A DNA stretch of 64,000 bases from Roseivirga sp. UBA6052. GTDB lineage: Bacteria; Bacteroidota; Bacteroidia; Cytophagales; Cyclobacteriaceae. Both the position numbers and the translations under genes were made by a program. Each line of letters starts with the position of its first letter. Position 1 is the stretch's first letter. The stretch spans positions 248,001 to 312,000 of the forward strand of contig DIYO01000004.1 in NCBI GenBank assembly GCA_002427755.1, given 5' to 3'. The notes beneath the pieces were generated by a model, which was not told where the DNA came from, did no database searches, and was given only the letters and a program-made list of their open reading frames with translations. This document shows, piece by piece, positions 37,168-46,308 of this stretch.

Positions 37168-37806
37168 TTAGCCCATGAGGTTAATCCCCAAGCCTTCTAG
37201 AACAAAGTTGAAAAGTCTTAGACTGAAAAGAATCAGGGCGATGCCCACTACACGATTCATGATTTTCATAAAGCGTGGTGTAACGATTTGACTAAGTTTA
37301 GTAGCGAAATAAGCTTTGAGTACGTCTACTCCAAAAACAGTGGCGATTAACACAGAAAAGAAAGTGATGGCTTCACTATTACTGTATTGGAAGTCTACCG
37401 TCACTTTACTGATAATTCCAATCCAAAAAATGAGAACAAACGGATTAATCCCATTCAAAGCAAACCCTTTAAGTATCTGTTGAAACCACTTGGTTTCTTC
37501 AGCATGCAACTGTTTTAGTCCTTTCTGAGGAATAGGTTTTGCGATATAAATAATACCAAAAATGAGCATGATGGAACCTCCTATTCCACCCAACCACATA
37601 TTGAAAGAGGGATTATCTACTAATTGAGAGATTCCTAAGTAAGTAACTACAATGTAAGAAGCATCACTTATGGCTATTCCCACTGCCATAAAGAATCCTG
37701 GCCAAAAGCCCTTTTCTACAGAGTTTTGAAGAAGGGCAAAAAATACCGGGCCGATTAAAACGCATAGCAAAAGACCAAACCCTAAGCCATTAAGAATAAT
37801 ATCCAT
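37168..37806 (-). CDS. LysE/RhtB family exporter
   Basis: The 212-residue protein has six hydrophobic helices and the family N-terminus LLCVLIGPVFFALLQNSVEKG, with the GPVF/NP motifs (NGINPFVLIFWIG) typical of LysE/RhtB translocators. These export amino acids such as lysine, threonine or homoserine lactone. It lies 6 bases after the GH3 gene and may be co-transcribed with it. The substrate cannot be predicted. Confidence 0.85.
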   Translation of the reverse strand: MDIILNGLGFGLLLCVLIGPVFFALLQNSVEKGFWPGFFMAVGIAISDASYIVVTYLGISQLVDNPSFNMWLGGIGGSIMLIFGIIYIAKPIPQKGLKQLHAEETKWFQQILKGFALNGINPFVLIFWIGIISKVTVDFQYSNSEAITFFSVLIATVFGVDVLKAYFATKLSQIVTPRFMKIMNRVVGIALILFSLRLFNFVLEGLGINLMG

Positions 37807-37812
37807 AATTGA

Positions 37813-39357
37813 TTATGCCATCTGACCCAAAAATGATAGCCAGCTCTCTAGTTTCTCTTTCTTAAGTACTCTAGGAAATTTAGTTTGACCACCTTGCTTA
37901 CCTTCTGACTTCAACCAGTCATAAAAAGCTTCTTCAGGCAGCACATCGAGATGAATATTCTTTAATGCGTGTTTTCTTTCAACAGCATAGTCATCATTCA
38001 GCTCTTTTAAAAAGTCATCAATAGTGGTTTTTAGAAGTATTGGGTCAACAGCATCATTCGTACCAACATACCAATGATGAGAGAATAGATTGCCATCGGG
38101 TTTTCCTGCCACTGTGAATTCTTTAACCGCAATACCCAATTTATTGCTGGCTAATTCTACCGCAGTATTCATATTATCTACAGAAAGGTGTTCACCACAA
38201 AGACTCAAGAAGTGTTTTGTTCTACCGGTTATGATAATTTCAGAATTGAACTTGTCTGTAAACCTTACGGTATCTCCTATAAGATATCTCCAAGTTCCGG
38301 AGACAGTAGAAATAAGCAATGCGTACTCTTTACCTTCTTCTACCTGGTCTATCATAAGCGCTTCAGGGTTTTCCTTCAACTGACCATCAGCATCAAAATT
38401 ATCCTCGTTAAAAGGAACAAACTCATGGAAGATTCCGCCATTCAGCATTACACGCATTCCCCTTCTGTCTGGTGCATTCTGAAATGCAATAAATCCTTCA
38501 GAAGCTAGATAAGTATCAATGTAGTGCAAAGGTTTACCTAGCAATCTATCAAAAGAGTTCTTATAAGGTTCAAAGGCTACTCCACCGTGTACGTAAGCAC
38601 CAAGGTTTGGCCATATCTCATGAATATGCTTCACGCCATAACGATCAATAATTCTTTCCAATAGTATCGTCATCCAGGCAGGTACACCTGCCAGCATACC
38701 GATATTCCATTTTGGCGCTTTATCAACTATTTCTTGAAGCTTAGTCTCCCAATCTTTTTGCTTCTTGATTTTGGGAGAAGGTCTCGAAAAACCCTGTACC
38801 CATAATGGTAATTGACCTGTAGTTATTCCACTCAAATCTCCGAAGTAGAAATTACCCGAAAAATTTAGTGCCGTACTACCACCGAGCATGAGCATGCCTG
38901 ATTGGAAAAACTTATCTGGCAGATCGTACTTTGAAAGTGTATAAACGTGTCTTGTCCCCGTTTTTCTGATCTGTTTGATCATATCTTTAGTAACAGGAAT
39001 GTATTTTGAAGAGGCACCAGAAGTACCTGAACTCAATGCAAAAAACTTGGTATTTCCTGGCCAACACACATCATCTTCTCCCTCACGTATTCTGTGCCAC
39101 CAGTTCTCATCCATCTTATCATAGTCGCAAACCGGTACATTGGCTTTGTACGCTTCATAGAAATCATAAGTACCGAAACTTCTAAACTGCTCTAGTACTT
39201 CGTGAAAATTATAAGCCCTGCCGAAAGCTGTATCTCGTGCGCTGATAAGTAATTTGGATAATTCTTTCTTCTGAAGATCGTAGGGCGCAGTATAATCCTG
39301 CTCTAACGTCTCTCTAAGCTTTATCCCTTTCTTTAAAATTGATCCTATTATAGGCAT
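37813..39357 (-). CDS. GH3 auxin-responsive-family acyl-adenylating enzyme
   Basis: The 514-residue protein matches the GH3 family: the ATP-binding motif SSGTSGASSKYIPVT near residue 108, the substrate strand YLASEGFIAFQ, and the ATP/AMP motif WRYLIGDTVRFT. Plant GH3 enzymes activate auxin or jasmonate as acyl-adenylates and conjugate them to amino acids. Bacterial members are widespread in Bacteroidota but their substrates are largely unknown. Its upstream position to a LysE exporter raises the inference that an amino-acid conjugate is made and exported. Divergent to yggS. Confidence 0.88.
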   Translation of the reverse strand: MPIIGSILKKGIKLRETLEQDYTAPYDLQKKELSKLLISARDTAFGRAYNFHEVLEQFRSFGTYDFYEAYKANVPVCDYDKMDENWWHRIREGEDDVCWPGNTKFFALSSGTSGASSKYIPVTKDMIKQIRKTGTRHVYTLSKYDLPDKFFQSGMLMLGGSTALNFSGNFYFGDLSGITTGQLPLWVQGFSRPSPKIKKQKDWETKLQEIVDKAPKWNIGMLAGVPAWMTILLERIIDRYGVKHIHEIWPNLGAYVHGGVAFEPYKNSFDRLLGKPLHYIDTYLASEGFIAFQNAPDRRGMRVMLNGGIFHEFVPFNEDNFDADGQLKENPEALMIDQVEEGKEYALLISTVSGTWRYLIGDTVRFTDKFNSEIIITGRTKHFLSLCGEHLSVDNMNTAVELASNKLGIAVKEFTVAGKPDGNLFSHHWYVGTNDAVDPILLKTTIDDFLKELNDDYAVERKHALKNIHLDVLPEEAFYDWLKSEGKQGGQTKFPRVLKKEKLESWLSFLGQMA

Positions 39358-39466
39358 GGTAAATTCAACTGTTCGTAACTGCTCTTCTAGCCTAAATTCT
39401 ACTAAATTTGACCGCGATCAACGCATCAAAGATAACAGAAATCTCAACTTTGAGTTATCTGCACAT

Positions 39467-40138
39467 ATGAGTATCAAAGAGAATATTGAGCACTTCAGAC
39501 AAAAGTTAGACGGAACAAATGCTAAACTTGTTGCCGTTAGCAAAACTAAACCCAACGAAGACCTTATTGAAGCTTATGAGGCAGGGCAAAGAGACTTTGG
39601 AGAAAATAAGGTACAAGACCTAACTAGAAAATCAGAAGAACTCCCTAAAGACATCAATTGGCACTTTATTGGGCACTTACAGCGCAACAAAGTCAAATAT
39701 ATAGCACCATTCATTCACCTAATTCATGCAGTAGATAGTGAAAGACTTTTAGTCGAAATCAACAAACAAGCGGCTAAGCATAATCGCATTATAGAATGTC
39801 TATTACAGGTCTTTATTGCTGATGAAGAAACAAAGTTTGGATTGAGCGCAAATGAAATAAAAGAGTTAGTAGAAAGTGATACACTCAAAGAACTGAATAA
39901 CATTAGAATTACTGGACTCATGGGTATGGCAACCAATACAAATAATCTGGATCAGGTAAGAAGTGAGTTTGCAGGGTTAAAACAGCTTTTTGAAGACTTA
40001 AAATCAAATACCTCATCTGCTAACATAGAGATGAAAGACCTCTCCATGGGCATGACAGGTGATTTTGAAATCGCTTGCGAAGAAGGAAGTACAATGGTAA
40101 GAATTGGTTCTGCCATTTTTGGTGCGAGAAACTATTAA
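39467..40138 (+). CDS. yggS: YggS/PROSC-type PLP-binding protein
   Basis: The 223-residue protein is a single-domain alanine-racemase-fold protein: AVSKTKPNEDLIEAYEAG holds the PLP lysine (SKTKP), then DFGENKVQDL, WHFIGHLQRNKVKY, and the C-terminal LSMGMTGDFEIACEEGSTMVRIG. It manages cellular PLP pools and has no known enzymatic activity. A frame continues upstream to 39356, overlapping the GH3 start, but the family begins with MSIKENIEHF at 39467. TAAATTTG at 39403-39410 is a likely -7 element giving a leader of about 50 bases. Confidence 0.93.
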   Translation: MSIKENIEHFRQKLDGTNAKLVAVSKTKPNEDLIEAYEAGQRDFGENKVQDLTRKSEELPKDINWHFIGHLQRNKVKYIAPFIHLIHAVDSERLLVEINKQAAKHNRIIECLLQVFIADEETKFGLSANEIKELVESDTLKELNNIRITGLMGMATNTNNLDQVRSEFAGLKQLFEDLKSNTSSANIEMKDLSMGMTGDFEIACEEGSTMVRIGSAIFGARNY

Positions 40139-40142
40139 CAGA

Positions 40143-40520
40143 ATGACAGGAAAAGCAGTAATTATAACAGCAGCAGTATTAGGTGCATTATCAGTGGGTA
40201 TTGGAGCTTTTGGAGCTCATGGACTTGAATCTACTTTAACGGCTAACAATAGAGTGGAAACCTTTGAAACTGCGGTTAAATATCAATTCTATCATACCTT
40301 GGCATTGCTACTTCTAGGAGTACTTATGCTTAATTACGATCAGAGTCAATTCAATGTAGCAGCCATCTGTTTCATAGTGGGTATTGCCATCTTCAGCGGA
40401 TCGCTTTATACTTTATCACTTACTAATATGACTTGGTTAGGTGCCGTTACGCCAATTGGAGGACTGGCCTTTATTCTAGGCTGGGCATATCTGGCATTAG
40501 GTGCTTACAAAGCACTCTAA
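40143..40520 (+). CDS. DUF423 family membrane protein
   Basis: The 125-residue protein has four hydrophobic helices and the signature GALSVGIGAFGAHGLES in the first helix-loop, followed by FETAVKYQFYHTLALLLLG and the final VTPIGGLAFILGWAYL. DUF423 (YgdD-like) proteins are inner-membrane proteins without known function. Start ATG at 40143 lies 4 bases after the yggS stop; an upstream frame is not needed. The stop overlaps the convergent helicase gene by 4 bases. Confidence 0.9.
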   Translation: MTGKAVIITAAVLGALSVGIGAFGAHGLESTLTANNRVETFETAVKYQFYHTLALLLLGVLMLNYDQSQFNVAAICFIVGIAIFSGSLYTLSLTNMTWLGAVTPIGGLAFILGWAYLALGAYKAL

Positions 40521-41920
40521 TTAAAGAACCTCTGATGAAAATTCACTAGGAACAATTCTTTACTGGCTCTTGTGACGGCTGTATACAACCAACGGATATA
40601 GTCTTGGTCAACCATTTCTTCCGTTAGGTAACCTTGATCTACAAAAACAGCATCCCATTGGCCTCCTTGAGATTTATGGCATGTCAAGGCATAAGCAAAC
40701 TTTACCTGCAAGGCATTTAGGTATGGATCTTTCTTGATGGCTCTAATGCGTTCAGTTTTTGTGGCTATGTCTGCGTAATCTTCAGATACCATTTCGTAAA
40801 GTTTACGATAGGCAGCATCATTTAAGGAGGCTTCAGGTGAATAGAGTGTGTCTAATAGCACTTTCGCTTCAAAGGGTTCTTGCTCGGGATAATCCAACAA
40901 CTTCAATCTTAACGAAGCAAATCTAAGGTCGTAGACCTCTTCAAATCGAATAATTTTGAGCACCTCTACAAAATCTCCATTAGCTAAAAAACCAGCAGGA
41001 GTATTCTCAGGTAAGAAATGATAATTGTTCCGTACAATCATCAGAATATCACCAGCCTCTAACTCATCTTCACTATATCTTATGGACCTTCTGATATACT
41101 GATTATACTGAACTGCATTCTTATTACTTCTGCAAATGATTACCGTATTTTCAGTCCCATATTTATCGTAGGCATACCTAAGCCCATCTTCTAGCTTTTC
41201 ACCTGTCATTTTATAAATATCAGGGAAACGGCTAGTCGCCATTTTGATAACGGGATTCTCTTCGTGAAGAATTTGTCTTAATCGCGTGGCATTAAAAAGA
41301 ATCCCTGACTCCTCTTCTTGCCGCATCACCTCTGTAAGTTCTGTGGCATGAATCTCGCTTTTAAAAGTACCCTTCAGGTAATCTTGCTCTAAGGCCGGAC
41401 TTTCGTTAGATCCTACCGGTGGTAGCTGCGCCACATCTCCAATTAGTAATAAACGATTGCCAGGTTGCGAAAAAACATAATCAAATAGCTCCTCTAGCAG
41501 CGACTTCTGTCCAAACTCTGCTTTAGAGGAAATCATAGAGGCTTCATCAACTATAAACAGAGAGTCTTTGTAATAATTCTTTTGCCTTTTAAACTGAAAA
41601 CCTTCTCCGGGTTTAGCTGTCTGCTGAAAGATTTTCTTGTGGATGGTAAAAGCGGTCCTTTTGGTATAGCCAGACATTACTTTGGCTGCTCTACCAGTGG
41701 GCGCCATTAAGACATATCTGAACTTAAAAAATGGAAGCATTTTAACGATAGCTCCTACAACCGTAGTTTTACCAGTACCAGCATAACCTCTTAAAACCAA
41801 AACTGGATTATGAGCTTTCTTGTCGAGCAAGAAGTCATCAAACAACTCAAAGAGTTGTGACTGACCGCTGGTAGGCTCAAAAGGAAACTTAGTTTTTAAT
41901 ATTTCTGAAGGCTTTGCCAA
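40517..41920 (-). CDS. RecD-like ATP-dependent DNA helicase
   Basis: The 467-residue SF1B helicase has motif I GYAGTGKTTVVG near residue 45, motif II LFIVDEASMIS, motif III LLIGDVAQLPP, and C-terminal motifs LTCHKSQGGQWDAVFVD (motif V) and RWLYTAVTRA (motif VI). It is a short, stand-alone RecD2/Dda-like helicase lacking the long N-terminal region of RecD2. Such enzymes unwind DNA 5' to 3' in repair or replication restart. The next gene (PaaI-like) ends 1 base before its start, suggesting an operon. Confidence 0.9.
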   Translation of the reverse strand: MAKPSEILKTKFPFEPTSGQSQLFELFDDFLLDKKAHNPVLVLRGYAGTGKTTVVGAIVKMLPFFKFRYVLMAPTGRAAKVMSGYTKRTAFTIHKKIFQQTAKPGEGFQFKRQKNYYKDSLFIVDEASMISSKAEFGQKSLLEELFDYVFSQPGNRLLLIGDVAQLPPVGSNESPALEQDYLKGTFKSEIHATELTEVMRQEEESGILFNATRLRQILHEENPVIKMATSRFPDIYKMTGEKLEDGLRYAYDKYGTENTVIICRSNKNAVQYNQYIRRSIRYSEDELEAGDILMIVRNNYHFLPENTPAGFLANGDFVEVLKIIRFEEVYDLRFASLRLKLLDYPEQEPFEAKVLLDTLYSPEASLNDAAYRKLYEMVSEDYADIATKTERIRAIKKDPYLNALQVKFAYALTCHKSQGGQWDAVFVDQGYLTEEMVDQDYIRWLYTAVTRASKELFLVNFHQRFFN

Positions 41921-42376
41921 TTATTGGTTTCTTTTAGCCACTTCTTCGGGAAACAAGGTAACCATTGTGGTAGAGGCCTTAGCAATTAAAGTGCGTTTAT
42001 CTCCATTGATATCCCAAACCTCAGACTCACAGAAATTCATCTTTTTACCTTGCTTAACTACCCATCCTTTGGCGTAAAGCTTTTGACCTTTACCTGGAGC
42101 AAAATAAGATATCTTAATTTCACCTGTTACTACATGTTGATCTTCGGGCACTACGGTGTAAGCCGCAAAACCGGCTACAATATCTGCCAATGTAGCGGTT
42201 ACGCCACCATGAACTAATCCGGTTTGTTGTTGATGCTGTATAGTTAAATCGAGTTCACCTTCAGTTCTGCCTTCTTCAATCACATTTAAATCAAACCCCA
42301 CAAGCTTCATAAAATGCTGGCGTTCTAAAAACTTCTCTACCCTTGATTTAAAATTGGGATTAAATACCTTTACCAT
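41921..42376 (-). CDS. PaaI-type hotdog thioesterase
   Basis: The 151-residue hotdog protein contains LVHGGVTATLADIVAGFAAYTV, the PaaI thioesterase signature with the active-site Asp in TLADI, and the strand EIKISYFAPGKGQKLYAKG. These enzymes hydrolyse acyl- or aryl-CoA thioesters in the cytoplasm. It is directly upstream of the helicase gene. The substrate is unknown. Confidence 0.88.
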   Translation of the reverse strand: MVKVFNPNFKSRVEKFLERQHFMKLVGFDLNVIEEGRTEGELDLTIQHQQQTGLVHGGVTATLADIVAGFAAYTVVPEDQHVVTGEIKISYFAPGKGQKLYAKGWVVKQGKKMNFCESEVWDINGDKRTLIAKASTTMVTLFPEEVAKRNQ

Positions 42377-42409
42377 GCTTCAATTTTGGGCAAATATAGG
42401 CAATCGCAT

Positions 42410-42901
42410 ATGTCTTCTACTACAGAACAGATCAACAAGATTTATGGAGAAAAACTTAGGATTAGAGTTTGTGGAATATTAGTTGAAGACAACCGTATTT
42501 TATTGGTTCATCACAAGTCATTGGGCAAAAGCGGATCGCTTTGGGCGCCACCCGGGGGCGGAATGGAATACGGTGAAGAAGCTCATGATGCCTTGAAAAG
42601 AGAATTCTTTGAAGAAACTGGATTAGAAATTGAAATAGATGGTTTTCTTTTTGTTCATGAATACTTAGATCCGCCACTTCATGGCATCGAGCTTTTTTTC
42701 TTGGTAAAGCGAGTTGGCGGCAGTTTGGTGCTAGGCAAAGATCCTGAAATGACCAATGACTCTCAAATACTCACAAAACTCGATTTCTACGACTTCAACG
42801 AACTAAATGAGAAAAATCCTGATGTTTTACACTACGTTTTGCAATCAGTAAATAACATTCAAGACCTCATTAATCTAAATGGTTATTTCAAATTTCATTA
42901 A
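42410..42901 (+). CDS. NUDIX hydrolase
   Basis: The 163-residue protein carries a perfect Nudix box, GGMEYGEEAHDALKREFFEE followed by TGLEI, preceded by WAPPGGG. Nudix enzymes cleave nucleoside diphosphates linked to another moiety, with magnesium at the REFFEE glutamates. The ATG at 42410 is preferred to the TTG at 42386 because the conserved region begins soon after it. It diverges from the PaaI-like gene. The exact substrate is unknown. Confidence 0.88.
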   Translation: MSSTTEQINKIYGEKLRIRVCGILVEDNRILLVHHKSLGKSGSLWAPPGGGMEYGEEAHDALKREFFEETGLEIEIDGFLFVHEYLDPPLHGIELFFLVKRVGGSLVLGKDPEMTNDSQILTKLDFYDFNELNEKNPDVLHYVLQSVNNIQDLINLNGYFKFH

Positions 42902-42977
42902 TTATCCATAAAATAGCGTTTCTAATATATCAGATTACCTAATTATTTAGTTATTTAGCAAAAATTCAACCTTCAAA

Positions 42978-43550
42978 ATGAACCTAACTAAAATCTTGAC
43001 TATCGTATTCTTCTTGGCAGCAATTGCCGTGGGATATCTATTGTACGATAGTATCAACACTACTATTGAGCAAGCAAAAGAAATTGAAAGAGTTGAGAAC
43101 CAAGTGAAAGCAAAGCTAGAACTCATTAGAGATGTTCAGACTGCTTATCAAGGTACTTATGGCGATTACGCTGACTCTTGGGAAAAACTCATCTCTTACG
43201 CTGATACTGGTAAAATATTCTTGATCCAGAGAACTGAGAAAATTACCATGTTAGCCTATGGTGCTGAAAAGTCTGAGTTCATTTATGATACTTTGGGATA
43301 TGTTTATGTGAAAGATTCAGTAATGAAAGGAATGCAACCGCAAGTTCTTCCTGAATTACCTCATGCTCCTGGTAAGTTCTTCTCTCTTTACGCAAAAGAC
43401 TCTATAAGATCTGGAGTAAATGTAGATTACATTGAGGTAGTAGATACTTTCCCTTTTGACAGAACTAGAAAGGATGACGCTGATAACGAAAAGCGTAGAC
43501 CATTAAGATTCGGTTCAAGAACAGATATTTCTACTGCTGGTAACTGGTAA
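42978..43550 (+). CDS. Membrane-anchored conserved hypothetical protein
   Basis: The 190-residue protein has one N-terminal transmembrane helix (ILTIVFFLAAIAVGYLLY), a short coiled coil (TTIEQAKEIERVENQVKAKL), then a soluble part with YGDYADSWEKLISYADTG, reminiscent of pilin-like or type II secretion pseudopilin domains in which a long helix precedes a compact head. No cleavage site for prepilin peptidase is obvious. It lies 4 bases before the DUF3822 gene and probably shares its transcript. No function can be assigned. Confidence 0.72.
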   Translation: MNLTKILTIVFFLAAIAVGYLLYDSINTTIEQAKEIERVENQVKAKLELIRDVQTAYQGTYGDYADSWEKLISYADTGKIFLIQRTEKITMLAYGAEKSEFIYDTLGYVYVKDSVMKGMQPQVLPELPHAPGKFFSLYAKDSIRSGVNVDYIEVVDTFPFDRTRKDDADNEKRRPLRFGSRTDISTAGNW

Positions 43551-43554
43551 TACC

Positions 43555-44415
43555 GTGAGTACTGCCAATACTCAGCAATTAATAGCTATAAGAGACGAAA
43601 GAATTGATATTGATCGGATTGATCATTATCGTCTTTCGTTTTTTATTTCAGACAAAGACTGTCAAATCACTGTATTTGACATCCGCAAAAAAAGACTACT
43701 CCTTTTTGAGCATCGTTTCTTCGATTCAGATAAAACTGTAATTGAGAACCTGCAATACATCTATGATGACCATATCTTGGTTGCCGCAGGTTTCTGGAAC
43801 GAAATACAGCTTTATTTCAGAAACAGACTTTTTGCTCTAGTTCCCATGCCTGTCTTCGACAAGCAAATGGTAAGTTCTTATGTAAGGCTTAATGAGGAAA
43901 TAGACGATTCAACAGAATTCCATTTCAAATTGATGGATGATTTGGGTGTTGCAATCGGTTTTGGTTATGAAGGTGCCATTAAAGCTTGGTTCAAAGAGAG
44001 GTACCCAAAGGTGTCGCTCTTTACTAATCATCAGAGTACAGCCTTTTTAAAAGCTATCAAAGTTCCTTTGAAAGCGAAAAGGGCAAATAGTCTCTTTGTT
44101 TCCATCAATACCAATGAAGTGCTGATCGCTGGTTTTAACCTAAACAGAATTGCCATATATAACCAATTTGGTTTTAGAGATCAGAACCAACTAGTTAAGC
44201 TATTACTGCTTACTATAAAACAATTCAGCGAAGAAGGGCAGGACACCCCTATCACGCTTTATGGCGTGAAAAGTCAAATCAAGTCGAATCTCCCATTACT
44301 TAAAAAGTACTTCAAAAATATCGAGTTGGGTAGCCGTCCAGATAACATTGCCATTCATCACGTGTTTAATGAATTGGAGACACAGGAATACTTCGAAGTG
44401 ATTTCAAATCTATAA
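43555..44415 (+). CDS. DUF3822 family protein
   Basis: The 286-residue protein fits DUF3822, a Bacteroidota family with an actin-like/ASKHA appearance, here with LSFFISDKDCQITVFD at the start, HHVFNELETQEYFEVISNL at the end. It starts with GTG at 43555. The gene is regularly found next to coaD and rRNA methylase genes in the phylum, and here coaD follows by 8 bases. Function is unknown. Confidence 0.82.
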   Translation: MSTANTQQLIAIRDERIDIDRIDHYRLSFFISDKDCQITVFDIRKKRLLLFEHRFFDSDKTVIENLQYIYDDHILVAAGFWNEIQLYFRNRLFALVPMPVFDKQMVSSYVRLNEEIDDSTEFHFKLMDDLGVAIGFGYEGAIKAWFKERYPKVSLFTNHQSTAFLKAIKVPLKAKRANSLFVSINTNEVLIAGFNLNRIAIYNQFGFRDQNQLVKLLLLTIKQFSEEGQDTPITLYGVKSQIKSNLPLLKKYFKNIELGSRPDNIAIHHVFNELETQEYFEVISNL

Positions 44416-44423
44416 TCAGCATC

Positions 44424-44879
44424 ATGAAAAAAATTGCTCTTTTCCCAGGTTCATTCGACCCATTTACAAAAGGACACGAAGACATTGTGCTAAGAGGTCT
44501 GAAGATGTTCGATGAGATCATTGTTTGTATTGGACATAATAGCAAAAAGGCCAATCGCTATTTCGATATAGATTTCATGGAGAAAAAGATCAATGAGACC
44601 TTCGAGAATATACCAGAGGTGTCTGTGCTTGTCTATAATAGGTTAACGGCTCAGCTCGCTACCGAATACAATGCCAAATATGTGCTAAGAGGTCTTAGAA
44701 ACACCACAGACTTTGAATATGAGAATAGTATCTCACAGGTTAACAGAGACCTGAACGATGGTTTAGAAACAGTTTTCTTGATTACTTCTCCAGAATTGGC
44801 AGCCGTAAACTCAAGTATTATCAGAGAAGTACATAGGTATGGAGGAGCCGTAGATAAATACCTTCCTTATACGCTCTGA
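44424..44879 (+). CDS. coaD: Phosphopantetheine adenylyltransferase CoaD
   Basis: The 151-residue enzyme has the nucleotidyltransferase HxGH-type motif TKGHEDI following LFPGSFDPF, the segment VLRGLRNTTDFEYE, and the C-terminal INSSIIREV-like ISPELAAVNSSIIREV. It makes dephospho-CoA from 4'-phosphopantetheine and ATP, the penultimate CoA step. It overlaps the convergent NUDIX gene by 13 bases at the 3' end. Confidence 0.95.
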   Translation: MKKIALFPGSFDPFTKGHEDIVLRGLKMFDEIIVCIGHNSKKANRYFDIDFMEKKINETFENIPEVSVLVYNRLTAQLATEYNAKYVLRGLRNTTDFEYENSISQVNRDLNDGLETVFLITSPELAAVNSSIIREVHRYGGAVDKYLPYTL

Positions 44880-45562
44880 ACAGCCTTAGCGGTGTTTTTC
44901 TTAAACTTCTTATACACGTGCTGAATCGAATGATAGGCATTGTATAAGGCCACATTGATTTCTTTTTCATTCATCCACTTCACTTCATCAATACCCTCTT
45001 CAACCTGCGGTTTCATTTTAGAATCATCAGTGCATGACATCTGGTACCAAGTCGTTTTCTTTAGAATGCTTTGACTTCCTTTTGTATAGGTGTGCCAAGT
45101 GGTACAAATCTTGTCCTCCACTTCTACGCTCACATTACATTCTTCTTCTACTTCACGCTTAGCCCCTTCAGCAATACTTTCCTTGTTTTCGATCTTGCCT
45201 TTAGGAAAATCCCACATGCCTAGTCTATGGATCATTAGCACCTTATTACCTTCTGCAACCACACCTCCAGCAGCCTTAATAATCTTAAACTTACTTTTGA
45301 TGTATTCTACAGCTTCATCGTATTGATCAGTAACCACTGTAACCGACTCTAAAGACTTTAATTTCTTGTGGTGATTGTGTAGAATGAAAAGGATGGACTT
45401 GATAGTGCTGCGATTTACATTCGTAATCAAAAGCTTCCCTCTAAAAAACCGCTCATTGATTAATAAATCGTCTTCTTCGATTACTTCATCGTAATCTTTA
45501 AGATCGCCCATACGCTCGGGCTTCTTTATTCTTAACGGTTTGTCCTTAATGTAAATTCGCAT
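44867..45562 (-). CDS. NUDIX hydrolase with N-terminal extension
   Basis: The 231-residue protein has a 90-residue N-terminal region of unknown type (KKPERMGDLKDYDEVIEEDD) and a NUDIX domain: AAGGVVAEGNKVLMIHRLG, then WDFPKGKIENKESIAEGAKREVEEE as the Nudix box (split here for length), and WYQMSCTDDSK. The FPKGK phrase is that of MutT/diadenosine polyphosphate hydrolase types. The extension suggests a regulatory or substrate-binding role. It diverges from pyrE. Confidence 0.86.
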   Translation of the reverse strand: MRIYIKDKPLRIKKPERMGDLKDYDEVIEEDDLLINERFFRGKLLITNVNRSTIKSILFILHNHHKKLKSLESVTVVTDQYDEAVEYIKSKFKIIKAAGGVVAEGNKVLMIHRLGMWDFPKGKIENKESIAEGAKREVEEECNVSVEVEDKICTTWHTYTKGSQSILKKTTWYQMSCTDDSKMKPQVEEGIDEVKWMNEKEINVALYNAYHSIQHVYKKFKKNTAKAVQSV

Positions 45563-45660
45563 TTAGGATTTTGATTGTTGTTCAATATGGAAAAATTCTT
45601 TGTGGTGGCGAATGATCAGCATCAGATTTTTTGAGAAAAAATTTCACTTAAATTCGCGAC

Positions 45661-46308
45661 ATGGGAAAAGTCCAAAACGATAAAGAAACCGCACTAAAAG
45701 TCGCGTCTGATTTACTTCAAATTGAAGCCATCAAGTTAAGTGTAGATAATGCGTTCACCTGGAGTTCAGGTTGGAAATCTCCGATTTATTGTGACAATAG
45801 GCTCTCTTTATCCTATCCAGCTATTCGAACGTTTATTAAAGAGCAATTAGCTGAGGCCGCAAAAGCCCTCTTTGCTGGATATGAAGCAGTGGCTGGTGTG
45901 GCTACGGCCGGTATACCTCAAGGAGCTTTGCTGGCAGAAGCGCTTGATGTTCCGTTTATCTATGTTCGCTCTAAACCTAAAGGGCACGGTATGACCAATC
46001 TTATTGAAGGTAAAGTAACGCCCGGTCAAAAGGTAATTGTAGTAGAAGACTTAGTTTCTACAGGTGGAAGTTCCCTAAAAGCAGCAGCCGATCTTAAAGC
46101 TTCAGGATTCGAAATTCTAGGCATGCTGGCTATTTTCACTTATGGTTTTCCTGTAGCCGATGAGAACTTTGCAAATGCCGGCATTGAGTTGCATACATTG
46201 AGTAACTATTCTGTGATGCTCGAAAAAGCTAAGGAATTAGGTTATGTGAAAGAATCTGATCTAGCTTCTCTAGAAGAATGGAGAAAAGACCCTGCTAATT
46301 GGGGTTAA
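45661..46308 (+). CDS. pyrE: Orotate phosphoribosyltransferase
   Basis: The 215-residue enzyme has the PRPP-binding motif VIVVEDLVSTGGSS at about 121-134, the catalytic-loop basic residues in YVRSKPKGHGMTNLIEG, and the N-terminal WSSGWKSPIYCDNR that binds orotate. It forms OMP from orotate and PRPP in de novo pyrimidine synthesis. No other pyr genes are near. The stop overlaps the convergent TIGR02757 gene by 4 bases. Confidence 0.95.
   Translation: MGKVQNDKETALKVASDLLQIEAIKLSVDNAFTWSSGWKSPIYCDNRLSLSYPAIRTFIKEQLAEAAKALFAGYEAVAGVATAGIPQGALLAEALDVPFIYVRSKPKGHGMTNLIEGKVTPGQKVIVVEDLVSTGGSSLKAAADLKASGFEILGMLAIFTYGFPVADENFANAGIELHTLSNYSVMLEKAKELGYVKESDLASLEEWRKDPANWG

Noticed and set aside
45627..45656. 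Promoter-like TTTTTTG and TAAATTCG before pyrE
   Set aside because: Spacing (15 bases) is short and the start codon would lie at or before the transcription start, so the match is probably chance.
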